A stretch of DNA of 6,149 bases. It comes from Clostridia bacterium (GTDB lineage Bacteria; Bacillota_A; Clostridia; Oscillospirales; Acutalibacteraceae). The notes below the pieces were generated by a model, which worked only from the letters and a program-made list of their open reading frames with translations, had not been told where the DNA came from and searched no databases. The position numbers and the translations under genes are program-made. The stretch lies in assembly GCA_009930155.1 (NCBI GenBank), contig RZYX01000104.1, forward strand, positions 1 to 6,149. The letters are read 5' to 3'. This document shows, piece by piece, positions 1 to 6,149 of the stretch. Within the stretch, counting starts at the first letter, position 1. Each line of letters opens with the position of its first letter.

Positions 1-30
1 CGCAACGCGATAGGAATCGCGCTGCAACAA
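1..30. repeat. REP-like 30-bp palindromic repeat, copy 1
   Basis: Identical over 30 bp to 187-216; it may extend left beyond the window edge. It contains a hairpin: CGCGAT (6-11), loop AGGA (12-15), ATCGCG (16-21). The stem extends outward by GCA (2-4) with TGC (23-25) across an A5/C22 mismatch. In minus-strand RNA that mismatch becomes a G-U pair, giving a continuous 10-bp stem with a UCCU loop. A short GC-rich hairpin with one internal mismatch, recurring between genes, resembles REP elements mobilised by RAYT-type Y1 transposases. No such transposase is in the window, so the class is inferred. Confidence 0.75.
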
Positions 31-42
31 CAGAAGGAACGT

Positions 43-59
43 CAAAAACCCTGTTTTTG
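43..59. repeat. Small AT-rich hairpin between the REP-like copies
   Basis: CAAAAAC (43-49) and GTTTTTG (53-59) are perfect complements around a 3-nt loop (CCT). The 7-bp stem has only two G-C pairs, so it is weak on its own. It is listed because it belongs to a run of palindromes spaced through the non-coding block. Confidence 0.4.
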
Positions 60-85
60 TAAGTGAAGGGATTAAAACAAAAATA

Positions 86-105
86 AGCTGTTTGAAAAAA
101 CAGCT
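86..105. repeat. Perfect 8-bp hairpin with GAAA tetraloop
   Basis: AGCTGTTT (86-93) pairs with AAACAGCT (98-105) around GAAA (94-97). In plus-strand RNA this is a GNRA tetraloop closed by a perfect stem; in minus-strand RNA the loop reads UUUC, which is not a GNRA loop. No T-run follows on the plus side, so it is not an obvious terminator. Function unknown. Confidence 0.5.
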
Positions 106-124
106 GGTTCTTTTGAGCCTAACC

Positions 125-171
125 CCCACAGGGATCACAAGCGACCAAAGGAAGCTTGTAATCCCTGTGGG
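125..171. repeat. 18-bp-stem inverted repeat (17 of 18 paired), 11-nt loop
   Basis: Arm 125-142 begins CCCACAGGGAT; arm 154-171 ends ATCCCTGTGGG. They pair at 17 of 18 positions around an 11-nt loop (143-153). The single mismatch is C136/A160 on the plus strand and becomes a G-U pair in minus-strand RNA, so the minus-sense stem is fully paired. This is the strongest structure in the window. No T-run follows either arm, so it is a poor fit to an intrinsic terminator. It could be a REP-type element, an RNA processing or stability element in the M16 3' untranslated region, or a remnant of a small palindromic transposable element. Confidence 0.7.
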
Positions 172-186
172 AATTGATTACCATAT

Positions 187-216
187 CGCAACGCGATAGG
201 AATCGCGCTGCAACAA
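187..216. repeat. REP-like 30-bp palindromic repeat, copy 2
   Basis: Perfect direct copy of 1-30, offset by 186 bp, with 156 bp between the copies. The hairpin stem is at 188-197 and 202-211 with loop AGGA (198-201). Flanking sequence on either side does not match that of copy 1, so this is a dispersed element rather than a tandem unit. An 8-bp inverted match to its right part (GCGCTGCA, 205-212) recurs as TGCAGCGC at 288-295, possibly a decayed third copy in opposite orientation. Confidence 0.75.
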
Positions 217-242
217 GGCCTCCATTTAGGGACGCAAGGGGC

Positions 243-285
243 GTGTAGGCAAGTGAGTAAAAGCAAAAGCAAAACTCACTTACAC
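243..285 (-). other. Bulged stem-loop just downstream of the M16 stop codon
   Basis: AAGTGAGT (251-258) pairs perfectly with ACTCACTT (274-281). GTGT (243-246) then pairs with ACAC (282-285) across a 4-nt bulge (247-250). The 15-nt loop is A-rich on the plus strand and contains two AAAAGC units (259-270). It begins about 30 nt past the M16 stop in transcript sense. The sequence after the stem in minus orientation is GC-rich rather than a T-run, so Rho-independent termination is doubtful. It competes with a smaller hairpin at 285-300 and a 4-bp stem at 232-244. Confidence 0.45.
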
Positions 286-315
286 CATGCAGCGCATCGG
301 CAAGAGAACTAACTT

Positions 316-3246
316 CTAGTAATTAAAAACCTCTTCTAAACTTAGCTCTTTAACTTGCCCGTATTTGTTTAACAAACCAAAATCTATTTTTGATTTGTTT
401 CCAATAATCAAAATATCATATTTTTTGCCTGTAATATGCTCATTAAAGAATTTTTCAACATCTTGCAATTCGTATTTTTGGATGTTTTCATAAATGTCTT
501 TTCTGATGTCATAATCGATACCACGCTTTTTATTGCTTTCGTATGTCCAAAAGATATTTTCCTTAACTATACGTTCGGTATTGTATTGTTTAATTAGTGA
601 CTCTTTGCTATTACTGAATGACTCTTCAGATAATGCAAGTTCATTAAGCAATCCGGTTAAAGCATCTAAAGCTTCTTTCATTTTATCGGGTTGGGTGCTT
701 AGGAATCCAAAAACATAGTTAGATTTTCCTTCTTCAGCAGCCTGACGATATCCAGCATAGCTTGAGTATGCCAAACCTTTTGATTCACGAATTTCCTGAA
801 ATACTATACTCGACATTGATCCACCGTAGTATTCATTAAACATTGTTGTAATTGGCATGAGATTTTTATCAAATTTCACATCTTTTGAAACCACTGCAAT
901 CATAGCCTGAACCATATCGTAGTTGACAAATAAAATTTTTGGCTGATTAAACTCTTGCTCAACATACTCGGCTTGTTCCGGTATTGCTTTATAATCGCCC
1001 GACACATTGTGGTTGGCTTTAATCAAATCGCACACCTTAGATGATTCTCGTGGACCATAATAAAATATTTTATGCTCATAGCTCAACAAGTCGTGGATTA
1101 GTGCTGTAAGATCTTCGGGGTTCAAGTTTAGAAGTTCTTCCTGGCTTACAATATCAGTAAATGATGAGTTTTTACCATACAATGAGTAGTTATATAATCC
1201 ACCCCAAAGTATAGAGTTTTTATTTAATTTGCTATTTAATCTAGATTTTATGATGCCGTCAACATAGTCTTTATAAACTGTTTCGTCTGATTGCGCTCCG
1301 ACAAATATTTCTTCCATAAGTTTAACTGCCGACTCCATGTTTTCATCAAGACCACTTACATAAACATAGCATCTGTCATCACTTGCAAAAACACTAAAGT
1401 TTACTCCTAAACGGAACCATTCTTTCTGTAAATCGTCGATAGTTTTATCGTTGGTTCCTAAATATTTAAGATAGTTAATTGCAATTGGTAAGTGCTTATT
1501 ATGCTCTTTTCCCATGTCAAAAATATAGTACAAACTAAACAAATCGTTAGATTCATTTTTGATATAATTGAATTCTAAGCCGTCAACAATGCTTTTAGTT
1601 TCAATTTTTTCTTTAAAATCAACAAAAACAGGCTCTAAATCTTCAGGTTCCATTGCTTTAAGCTCTGTCATAAAGTCCGATTCGGCTGTTCTATTGATAT
1701 TTAAAGGAGTAATTTTTGGTTTTTCGATATGGAAAACATTATCGTCTTCTCCTATTCGTTTATAAATTAAAACATAGTTATCGGTAAAAAATTCGTTTGC
1801 AAAGTCAACCAATTCTTGTTTTGTAATTTTTTCGTACTCTTCAACTTCAAAAACTACTTCTTCCCAAGGTCTTCCACTAATAAATGCATCAACGAAATAG
1901 TATGCAATTGAATTTCCTTCGACAGCTTTAATTCTTTGAAGTTTCATTTCATTTACGATAGCTTCCAATAGCCATTCGTCAAATTCTCCGTTTTTGATTT
2001 TTTCGAGTTCAACTATCAGTAAATCTTTTACTTCTTCGAGTGTTTGATCCTGGCGTGGTGTTCCGCCCATTTGGAAAAGTCCGTAATCATTCATCGCCCA
2101 TCCATAAGCATAAGCCGACATAACTTTTTGCTTTTTTACAAGATTAAGATCGATAAGTCCGGCTTTACCGTTATTCAAGATTTCGCCAATCATTGTCAAA
2201 TACTTTGCTTCTTTGGTTTTGTTCCCGGGCGCTCTATAGGATAGAGAAACTGATTCTCTTTCAGGGCCAAAAACTTCAAACTCTTCAATTTCTGTTCGGG
2301 GAGCTTCTTCTTCAAAAGTAAATTCCGGAATATCTTCATTTGCTTCCATGTGTCCCCAGTACTGATCAACCAACTTAATTGTTTGTTCGTAATCTAAATC
2401 ACCCGACATACAAATTGCAATATTATTTGGGACATAATAATCGGCTTTAAACTGCATAATATTTTCCATAGAAGGATCTTTAAGATGCTCTGCTTTTCCG
2501 ATTACAGAAACGCCATAAGGGTGATTTTTAAACAATGTGCTCATTATTTTGCTAAATGTTTTACGCGAGTCCTGATCCTGAGTCATATTAAACTCCTCAA
2601 AAACAGTTTCGAGTTCGGTATGGAACAAACGAAGAACAAGATTCTCGAATCTTTCCGATTCCGTTTTTAACCATCTTTCGGTTTCGTTTGCCGGAATTTC
2701 GTTAACATATACAGTTTCTTCGTACGATGTCCATGCATTGGTTCCCGATGCTCCAATAACAGAACAAATTTTATCATACTCATTTGCAATTGCGTATTGC
2801 GAAGCAAGAGTTGAAAGACTATCTATTTGAGCGTAAATGCGTTCTTTTTCGACAGGATCTTGAGTTTGACCGCGTAATTCAAAAAGATCTGAAATTTCGG
2901 CAATAAGTGCGCCTTCTTTTTCCCAGTCCTGAGTTGCGATACTACTTGTACCTTTAAACATCATGTGCTCAAAATAATGAGCCAAACCTGTTGTTTCGCG
3001 AGGATCGTTTTTAGCTCCGGCTTTTACTGCAATCAGTGTTTGAATTCGAGGTTCGTCTTTATTAACGGCAAGATATACCTTAAGCCCGTTTTCGAGAGTG
3101 TAAATTCTAGCATTCGAAGGATCGCCTTCAACATACTCGTAAGTATAACCGTTTGCGTCGGTTGCCGTTTTGGTTCTGCTATCGTCTTTATTAACGCATG
3201 AGTAGAACAATGCAAGAGAAAGAAAGAAAATCAGAAACTTTTTCAT
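316..3246 (-). CDS. M16 family (insulinase/pitrilysin-like) zinc metallopeptidase, lipoprotein
   Basis: Seen: 976 codons, ATG at 3244-3246, TAG stop at 316-318. The first 16 residues (two Lys, then a hydrophobic run) end in F-Y-S-Cys17, a relaxed lipobox, so the product is probably a lipoprotein; this signal peptide supports the start chosen. The inverted zinc motif HYFEH is at residues 90-94 in the context GLAHYFEHMMFKGT. By alignment with the family, Glu211 and Glu218 in ELETVFEEF should be the conserved acidic pair, with Glu218 the third zinc ligand. HPYG (242-245) and YYVPNNIAI (270-278) mark the first M16_C domain. The second half (about 550-976) has no HxxEH, only a degraded equivalent near 577-598, but keeps the R-x3-GLAY element (Arg820 to Tyr827), as is normal for two-half clam-shell M16 enzymes. 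Family knowledge: these enzymes cut peptides enclosed in a chamber. Substrate unknown. No Shine-Dalgarno sequence lies before the ATG, which is usual in this phylum. Confidence 0.96.
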   Translation of the reverse strand: MKKFLIFFLSLALFYSCVNKDDSRTKTATDANGYTYEYVEGDPSNARIYTLENGLKVYLAVNKDEPRIQTLIAVKAGAKNDPRETTGLAHYFEHMMFKGTSSIATQDWEKEGALIAEISDLFELRGQTQDPVEKERIYAQIDSLSTLASQYAIANEYDKICSVIGASGTNAWTSYEETVYVNEIPANETERWLKTESERFENLVLRLFHTELETVFEEFNMTQDQDSRKTFSKIMSTLFKNHPYGVSVIGKAEHLKDPSMENIMQFKADYYVPNNIAICMSGDLDYEQTIKLVDQYWGHMEANEDIPEFTFEEEAPRTEIEEFEVFGPERESVSLSYRAPGNKTKEAKYLTMIGEILNNGKAGLIDLNLVKKQKVMSAYAYGWAMNDYGLFQMGGTPRQDQTLEEVKDLLIVELEKIKNGEFDEWLLEAIVNEMKLQRIKAVEGNSIAYYFVDAFISGRPWEEVVFEVEEYEKITKQELVDFANEFFTDNYVLIYKRIGEDDNVFHIEKPKITPLNINRTAESDFMTELKAMEPEDLEPVFVDFKEKIETKSIVDGLEFNYIKNESNDLFSLYYIFDMGKEHNKHLPIAINYLKYLGTNDKTIDDLQKEWFRLGVNFSVFASDDRCYVYVSGLDENMESAVKLMEEIFVGAQSDETVYKDYVDGIIKSRLNSKLNKNSILWGGLYNYSLYGKNSSFTDIVSQEELLNLNPEDLTALIHDLLSYEHKIFYYGPRESSKVCDLIKANHNVSGDYKAIPEQAEYVEQEFNQPKILFVNYDMVQAMIAVVSKDVKFDKNLMPITTMFNEYYGGSMSSIVFQEIRESKGLAYSSYAGYRQAAEEGKSNYVFGFLSTQPDKMKEALDALTGLLNELALSEESFSNSKESLIKQYNTERIVKENIFWTYESNKKRGIDYDIRKDIYENIQKYELQDVEKFFNEHITGKKYDILIIGNKSKIDFGLLNKYGQVKELSLEEVFNY

Positions 3247-3353
3247 TTGTCTAAAATTTTAGTTAATGTATTGATTGTCAGCTAGATATATGATTTTATC
3301 AGAATTTATTTCGCTGACTTTTTTATCAACCTAAAATTAAAAAAGATTTTTAA

Positions 3354-3384
3354 CAAAATGACAATTCTAGGTCTGATTAACAAA
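3354..3384 (-). promoter_or_regulatory. Candidate Bacteroidota promoter for the M16 gene
   Basis: On the minus strand, TTTG (complement of 3381-3384) is followed after 19 nt by TCATTTTG (complement of 3354-3361). This matches the Bacteroidota -33 TTTG / -7 TAnnTTTG consensus at 7 of 8 bases in the -7 box (C for A at the second position) with suitable spacing. The predicted transcript start near 3347 leaves a 5' untranslated leader of about 100 nt. AT-rich DNA produces such matches by chance, so this is tentative. Confidence 0.3.
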
Positions 3385-3403
3385 AGATTAACAAAACAAT
3401 CAA

Positions 3404-3420
3404 CATTTTTTCAGAAAATG
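3404..3420 (-). terminator. Weak AT-rich hairpin after the T9SS protein stop codon
   Basis: CATTTT (3404-3409) pairs with AAAATG (3415-3420) around a 5-nt loop, two bases beyond the TAG stop of the large gene. T-rich sequence follows in minus sense. The stem has one G-C pair, so termination here would be inefficient. It is the only candidate close to that stop codon. Confidence 0.2.
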
Positions 3421-3422
3421 TG

Positions 3423-6149
3423 CTATTCTACAAGGATTTGTTTATAATAAATTTCGCTTGTTGTGATAATTTTCAATAAATAAACTGCTTTAGATAATAA
3501 ATGAGTGTCAACAATGACTTTATTCGAATTACCTGAAACAGAAAATACCTCTTCACCAGTGAGACTATATACCTTTACTTGAGTAATTTGACTACTACTT
3601 AATTCAACAATAATTTTATCAGTACAAGGATTTGGATAAACAATTAAGTCCTCATAAATATTTTGCTGAATACTTGAAGGGTCAAGAACTTCTATAAAAT
3701 CAACAACTGTTTTTGTGTCCATCCCACAATTTTCACTAATCGCCTGAAGAGAAACAGTATATAGTCCTGAAGCATTGTAAGCATGCCATGGCTCAAAAAG
3801 ATCAGAAGTCTGACCATCGCCAAAATCCCACAAATACGAACTTGCATTCTGACTAAGATTTATAAAAAACGCATTAGGATTTGATATCTCAAGAGTTGAT
3901 TCTATTGCTGAAAAATCAGCAACAGGAATGTCTTGAACAAGAATTTCAATTTCCGCACAATCAGAAAATCCGCATGAGTTTTCCCATCTACCATAATAGC
4001 TTGTTGTTTCTGTAGGCGAGACAGATATTTCATTTCCTTGTCCTAAAAAAGTATCTCCACAATCTGATGTGTACCATTTAAAGGAATTTCCACTACCACC
4101 ATCAAAACTTAATATGGTACTACCTTCACCACAAACAACTAAAGTTGAAGCGGTTAATGATTGTGGAGGTTCTGGTAATGGATTTACAATAATCTCAATA
4201 CTTTTACAGGGTGAGTTTCCGCAAGTGTTTTCCCATCTGCCATAATATGTGTTGGTTACAGAAGGACTAACCTCAAGGCTGTTTCCTGAGCCAACAAATG
4301 TTCCTCCACAAATATCAGAATACCAATTAAACTCATCGCCACTACCACCGCTAAATGTCAATTGAGTACTCTCAAGCTCACAGATACTAAGATCAGTCGC
4401 ACTTACATTTTCGGCTGCCATCGGTAAAGGATTAACTTCAACCACTAAAGATTCACAGTTGGATACGCCACAGGAGTTTTCCCATCTTCCAAAATAAGTA
4501 GTTGTAGTTTCTGGTTCGACAATCACATCATTACCCGACTCAACATAAACATCCCCGCAAGATTCAGAATACCAGATAAAATTTGTTCCACTGCCACCGG
4601 AAAAGCTTAATTGCAAAGATTCGCCCTGACAAATTGTTGATTCAGAGGCATTAACGCTAAGTGGACCAACAGGAAGTGGATTAACTGTAATAAAATAGTT
4701 TTGAATTATAGTATCGTTCAAAACCGATCCGTAAGCAATTAGTTTTACTTGATAATCGCCTTGTATTAAGAACAAAGATGGTGAGTCTTGGGTAGTAGTT
4801 TCATTTTGAGGTCCTGTAATTTCCCACTTTACCGAGGTCTCGTTTTCGGAAAGATTAATAAACTCAATTGGACTCCCTTCGCAAACACTTGTATTTGCAA
4901 TAGTAAAATCTGCAATTGTTAAATCCTCGGGGTCAACATATAGAATGCCATCACTTGAAACCGTCTCTGAAAATAAATTTACAATGTTTTTTGCTCTAAC
5001 ACTAAAAAAATACTCTGTTTCAGAAACAAGATTTAATCCAGTATGTGTAACGCTTGTCGATGTTGAGTTATCTGTCCATGAGACCACATCATCGGCTCCG
5101 GGTGTTAAGCCGATACAATACTCATAACTCGTAACATAAGAATTGGGTTCATTTCCCGGCGTCCAATTTGCACTCAATTCGGTTCCAATATAAGTTGTAT
5201 CCCGATCAACACCTACTCCATCAAAAACATTAGCAATATTTTCCGGTGCAGTCCAATCAATATTGACATCTAAACCAGCAATTTCGGAAAAATTATTTGA
5301 TGAATCGATAATAATTGATTTAATTCTGCAAGAAGCATTTGTTTGTCCGATATTTTGATATCTAACATCTTCGTTTGCTCCGAGCGTAACAATTTCGTCC
5401 GATGTACGCGATTTATAAACTTTTATATCGTCATATTCTGTGATACAATTCCCGGTTCTTAAAGATATTGCATTCCCACTTGTCAAAGGACTTGGATCTG
5501 TCCAACTAGAGACCAAAACGTTATTTTGATATGCGCTTATCAAACCAGTATTAGTATTAAACAAAACTTTATAATCATACCATTCATCAGCATTAACATT
5601 AACAAAGTCATCAGTGTAAATTTCAATTATATTTCCAACTGATTTATATATCTGACACACATTACCATCAACCCTAAAATAAATCATATAAGAATCGCCT
5701 CTTTGTTCTAGTGTTGGATCACTACAAAAAATATACAAGCCTGCACGTCTGTTTGATCCGGTTCCTGACATTTTCATTTGCCAATGATAAAGATACACGC
5801 CATCAGTTATTTGTGACACTTCAGTATAAATATTTTCGTTTGAAAGTGTTTCATCTGATTGCATCAAATGTCCATTATTTATTGACCAGCTTCCGGATAA
5901 ATTTGTCCAATCAGCATGAATTGAATTTTCAAAATTGTCATTAAAAAACCCTTGATCTGAATTTGCTCTCCATTCCGTTCCATCATTATCAAGAACCTGA
6001 TAAAACATAATGTCAACAGATTCGTTGTCTGTATCAACAAAATTTACATTAAAATCATCAGACTGCCATGGTCCGGCAGATATTTGTGTTTCGGGTGCAA
6101 TATTATAATGCACAAATGTCCAATCAACTTCAAGTACATTGTTCACTGT
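3423..6149 (-). CDS. T9SS-secreted multidomain protein, C-terminal part (Fn3, PKD, three Ig-like repeats, type A sorting domain)
   Basis: The frame is open to the right edge: a GTG at 6144-6146 is preceded by an ACA codon, so that GTG is not a supported start and the N-terminus is missing. Residue numbers below count from that GTG. About 67-246 looks like a concanavalin/LamG-type jelly roll (NDNFENS opening, DEWYDYKV, DDIKVYKS ending). About 299-403 is fibronectin type III-like. About 411-488 is PKD/Ig-like. Residues 493-741 are three 83-residue Ig-like repeats. About 742-820 is a PKD domain with the signature YLWDFGDG. About 832-907 is the T9SS type A sorting domain (VYPNP, VKVYSLTGEEV, AVYLLKI, YKQILVE). 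TAG stop at 3423-3425. The sorting domain should be removed on export through the outer membrane, leaving a released or surface-attached protein. No catalytic domain is visible; one may lie upstream. From memory, similar jelly-roll plus Fn3 tails occur on Bacteroidota proteins annotated as N-acetylmuramoyl-L-alanine amidases or golvesin-domain proteins. That is a weak inference. Confidence 0.93.
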   Translation of the reverse strand, partial: TVNNVLEVDWTFVHYNIAPETQISAGPWQSDDFNVNFVDTDNESVDIMFYQVLDNDGTEWRANSDQGFFNDNFENSIHADWTNLSGSWSINNGHLMQSDETLSNENIYTEVSQITDGVYLYHWQMKMSGTGSNRRAGLYIFCSDPTLEQRGDSYMIYFRVDGNVCQIYKSVGNIIEIYTDDFVNVNADEWYDYKVLFNTNTGLISAYQNNVLVSSWTDPSPLTSGNAISLRTGNCITEYDDIKVYKSRTSDEIVTLGANEDVRYQNIGQTNASCRIKSIIIDSSNNFSEIAGLDVNIDWTAPENIANVFDGVGVDRDTTYIGTELSANWTPGNEPNSYVTSYEYCIGLTPGADDVVSWTDNSTSTSVTHTGLNLVSETEYFFSVRAKNIVNLFSETVSSDGILYVDPEDLTIADFTIANTSVCEGSPIEFINLSENETSVKWEITGPQNETTTQDSPSLFLIQGDYQVKLIAYGSVLNDTIIQNYFITVNPLPVGPLSVNASESTICQGESLQLSFSGGSGTNFIWYSESCGDVYVESGNDVIVEPETTTTYFGRWENSCGVSNCESLVVEVNPLPMAAENVSATDLSICELESTQLTFSGGSGDEFNWYSDICGGTFVGSGNSLEVSPSVTNTYYGRWENTCGNSPCKSIEIIVNPLPEPPQSLTASTLVVCGEGSTILSFDGGSGNSFKWYTSDCGDTFLGQGNEISVSPTETTSYYGRWENSCGFSDCAEIEILVQDIPVADFSAIESTLEISNPNAFFINLSQNASSYLWDFGDGQTSDLFEPWHAYNASGLYTVSLQAISENCGMDTKTVVDFIEVLDPSSIQQNIYEDLIVYPNPCTDKIIVELSSSQITQVKVYSLTGEEVFSVSGNSNKVIVDTHLLSKAVYLLKIITTSEIYYKQILVE
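3924..4670 (-). repeat. Three tandem 249-bp (83-residue) Ig-like repeats inside the T9SS protein
   Basis: The units are 4422-4670, 4173-4421 and 3924-4172, encoding residues 493-575, 576-658 and 659-741. All three are exactly 83 residues with no gaps. Each has four cysteines at unit positions 14, 38, 67 and 72, an FxGGSG turn, a W-Y pair just before the second cysteine and a (Y/F)GRWEN(S/T)CG block. The first two units end in NPLP and the third in QDIP. By hand alignment, units 1 and 2 share about 44 of 83 residues. Four fixed cysteines per unit suggest two disulfides per domain, consistent with an extracytoplasmic fold. The units probably act as spacers or binding modules. Confidence 0.93.

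Larger units (their letters stand above)
1..315. other. Non-coding palindrome-rich region downstream of the M16 gene
   Basis: No convincing gene lies between the left edge and the M16 stop codon. The region holds at least six hairpin-capable palindromes (near 2-25, 43-59, 86-105, 125-171, 188-211 and 243-285) plus minor ones at 232-244 and 285-300. Two of them are the perfect 30-bp direct repeat. It contains GC-rich islets unlike the AT-rich coding DNA beside it. The arrangement resembles a mosaic of repetitive extragenic palindromes. It would be the 3' untranslated region of M16 if transcription reads through. I see no clean intrinsic terminator (GC stem plus T-run) in minus orientation. Confidence 0.75.

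Noticed and set aside
1..216. CRISPR array suggested by two identical 30-bp repeats.
   Set aside because: Only two copies, 156 bp apart, with hairpins in the interval and no cas genes in the window.
1..216. Integron cassette with the repeats as attC sites.
   Set aside because: The repeat lacks the RYYYAAC/GTTRRRY core pair, no integrase is present, and no cassette gene lies between the copies.
59..283. 8-bp inverted match GTAAGTGA (59-66) with TCACTTAC (276-283) as long-range pairing.
   Set aside because: An 8-bp match is expected about once by chance in about 300 bp, and it conflicts with the stronger local stem at 243-285.
178..312. Open plus-strand frame of 44 codons ending TAA at 310-312, with the 30-bp repeat in frame (R-N-A-I-G-I-A-L-Q-Q, as in copy 1).
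   Set aside because: It has no ATG or clear start, overlaps several hairpins, and copy 1 leads into a different short tail and stop. The shared peptide follows from the DNA repeat. A decayed gene end cannot be excluded but is unsupported.
287..319. Plus-strand ATG mini-ORF of 10 codons overlapping the M16 stop codon.
   Set aside because: Too short, no ribosome binding site, and lies within palindromic sequence.
3337..3353. Perfect 7-bp palindrome TTAAAAA/TTTTTAA between the genes as a terminator.
   Set aside because: Composed only of A and T, so the stem is unstable and such matches are expected in AT-rich DNA. It also overlaps the predicted transcript start of M16.
6144..6146. GTG as the start codon of the large T9SS protein.
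   Set aside because: The frame continues without a stop to the window edge, no signal peptide follows the GTG, and the next residues are already folded-domain sequence.

Overview
The window is AT-rich and comes from a member of the Bacteroidota. Three things point there: a C-terminal type IX secretion (T9SS) type A sorting domain, a lipoprotein of the insulinase-like M16 family typical of the phylum, and start regions with no Shine-Dalgarno-like sequence. I cannot place it below phylum with confidence; a marine or anaerobic Bacteroidales/Marinilabiliales-type organism would fit.

Layout. Positions 1-315 are non-coding and packed with palindromes. They hold two perfect copies of a 30-bp repeat that is itself a hairpin (1-30 and 187-216), a hairpin closed by a GAAA tetraloop (86-105), an 18-bp-stem inverted repeat (125-171), a bulged hairpin with an A-rich loop (243-285) and smaller ones. 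Both real genes lie on the minus strand. The first (316-3246) is a complete 976-residue M16 zinc metallopeptidase lipoprotein. After a 176-bp AT-rich gap comes the C-terminal 908 codons of a large secreted multidomain protein (3423 to the right edge); its N-terminus lies outside the window.

How the parts relate. The large protein is transcribed first, toward the M16 gene, but the gap carries a plausible Bacteroidota-type promoter, so M16 is probably transcribed at least partly on its own. Both products are extracytoplasmic. The large protein should cross the outer membrane through the T9SS. The peptidase should be lipid-anchored, and a charged motif after its acylated cysteine raises the possibility that it faces outward. 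I see no functional link between them beyond adjacency. The palindrome cluster lies just downstream of the M16 stop codon and would form its 3' untranslated region if transcription reads through.

The most unusual part is the palindrome cluster. It looks like a REP/BIME-type mosaic, possibly dispersed by a transposase acting in trans. I see no defence system, CRISPR array, transposase or RNA gene of known class in the window.
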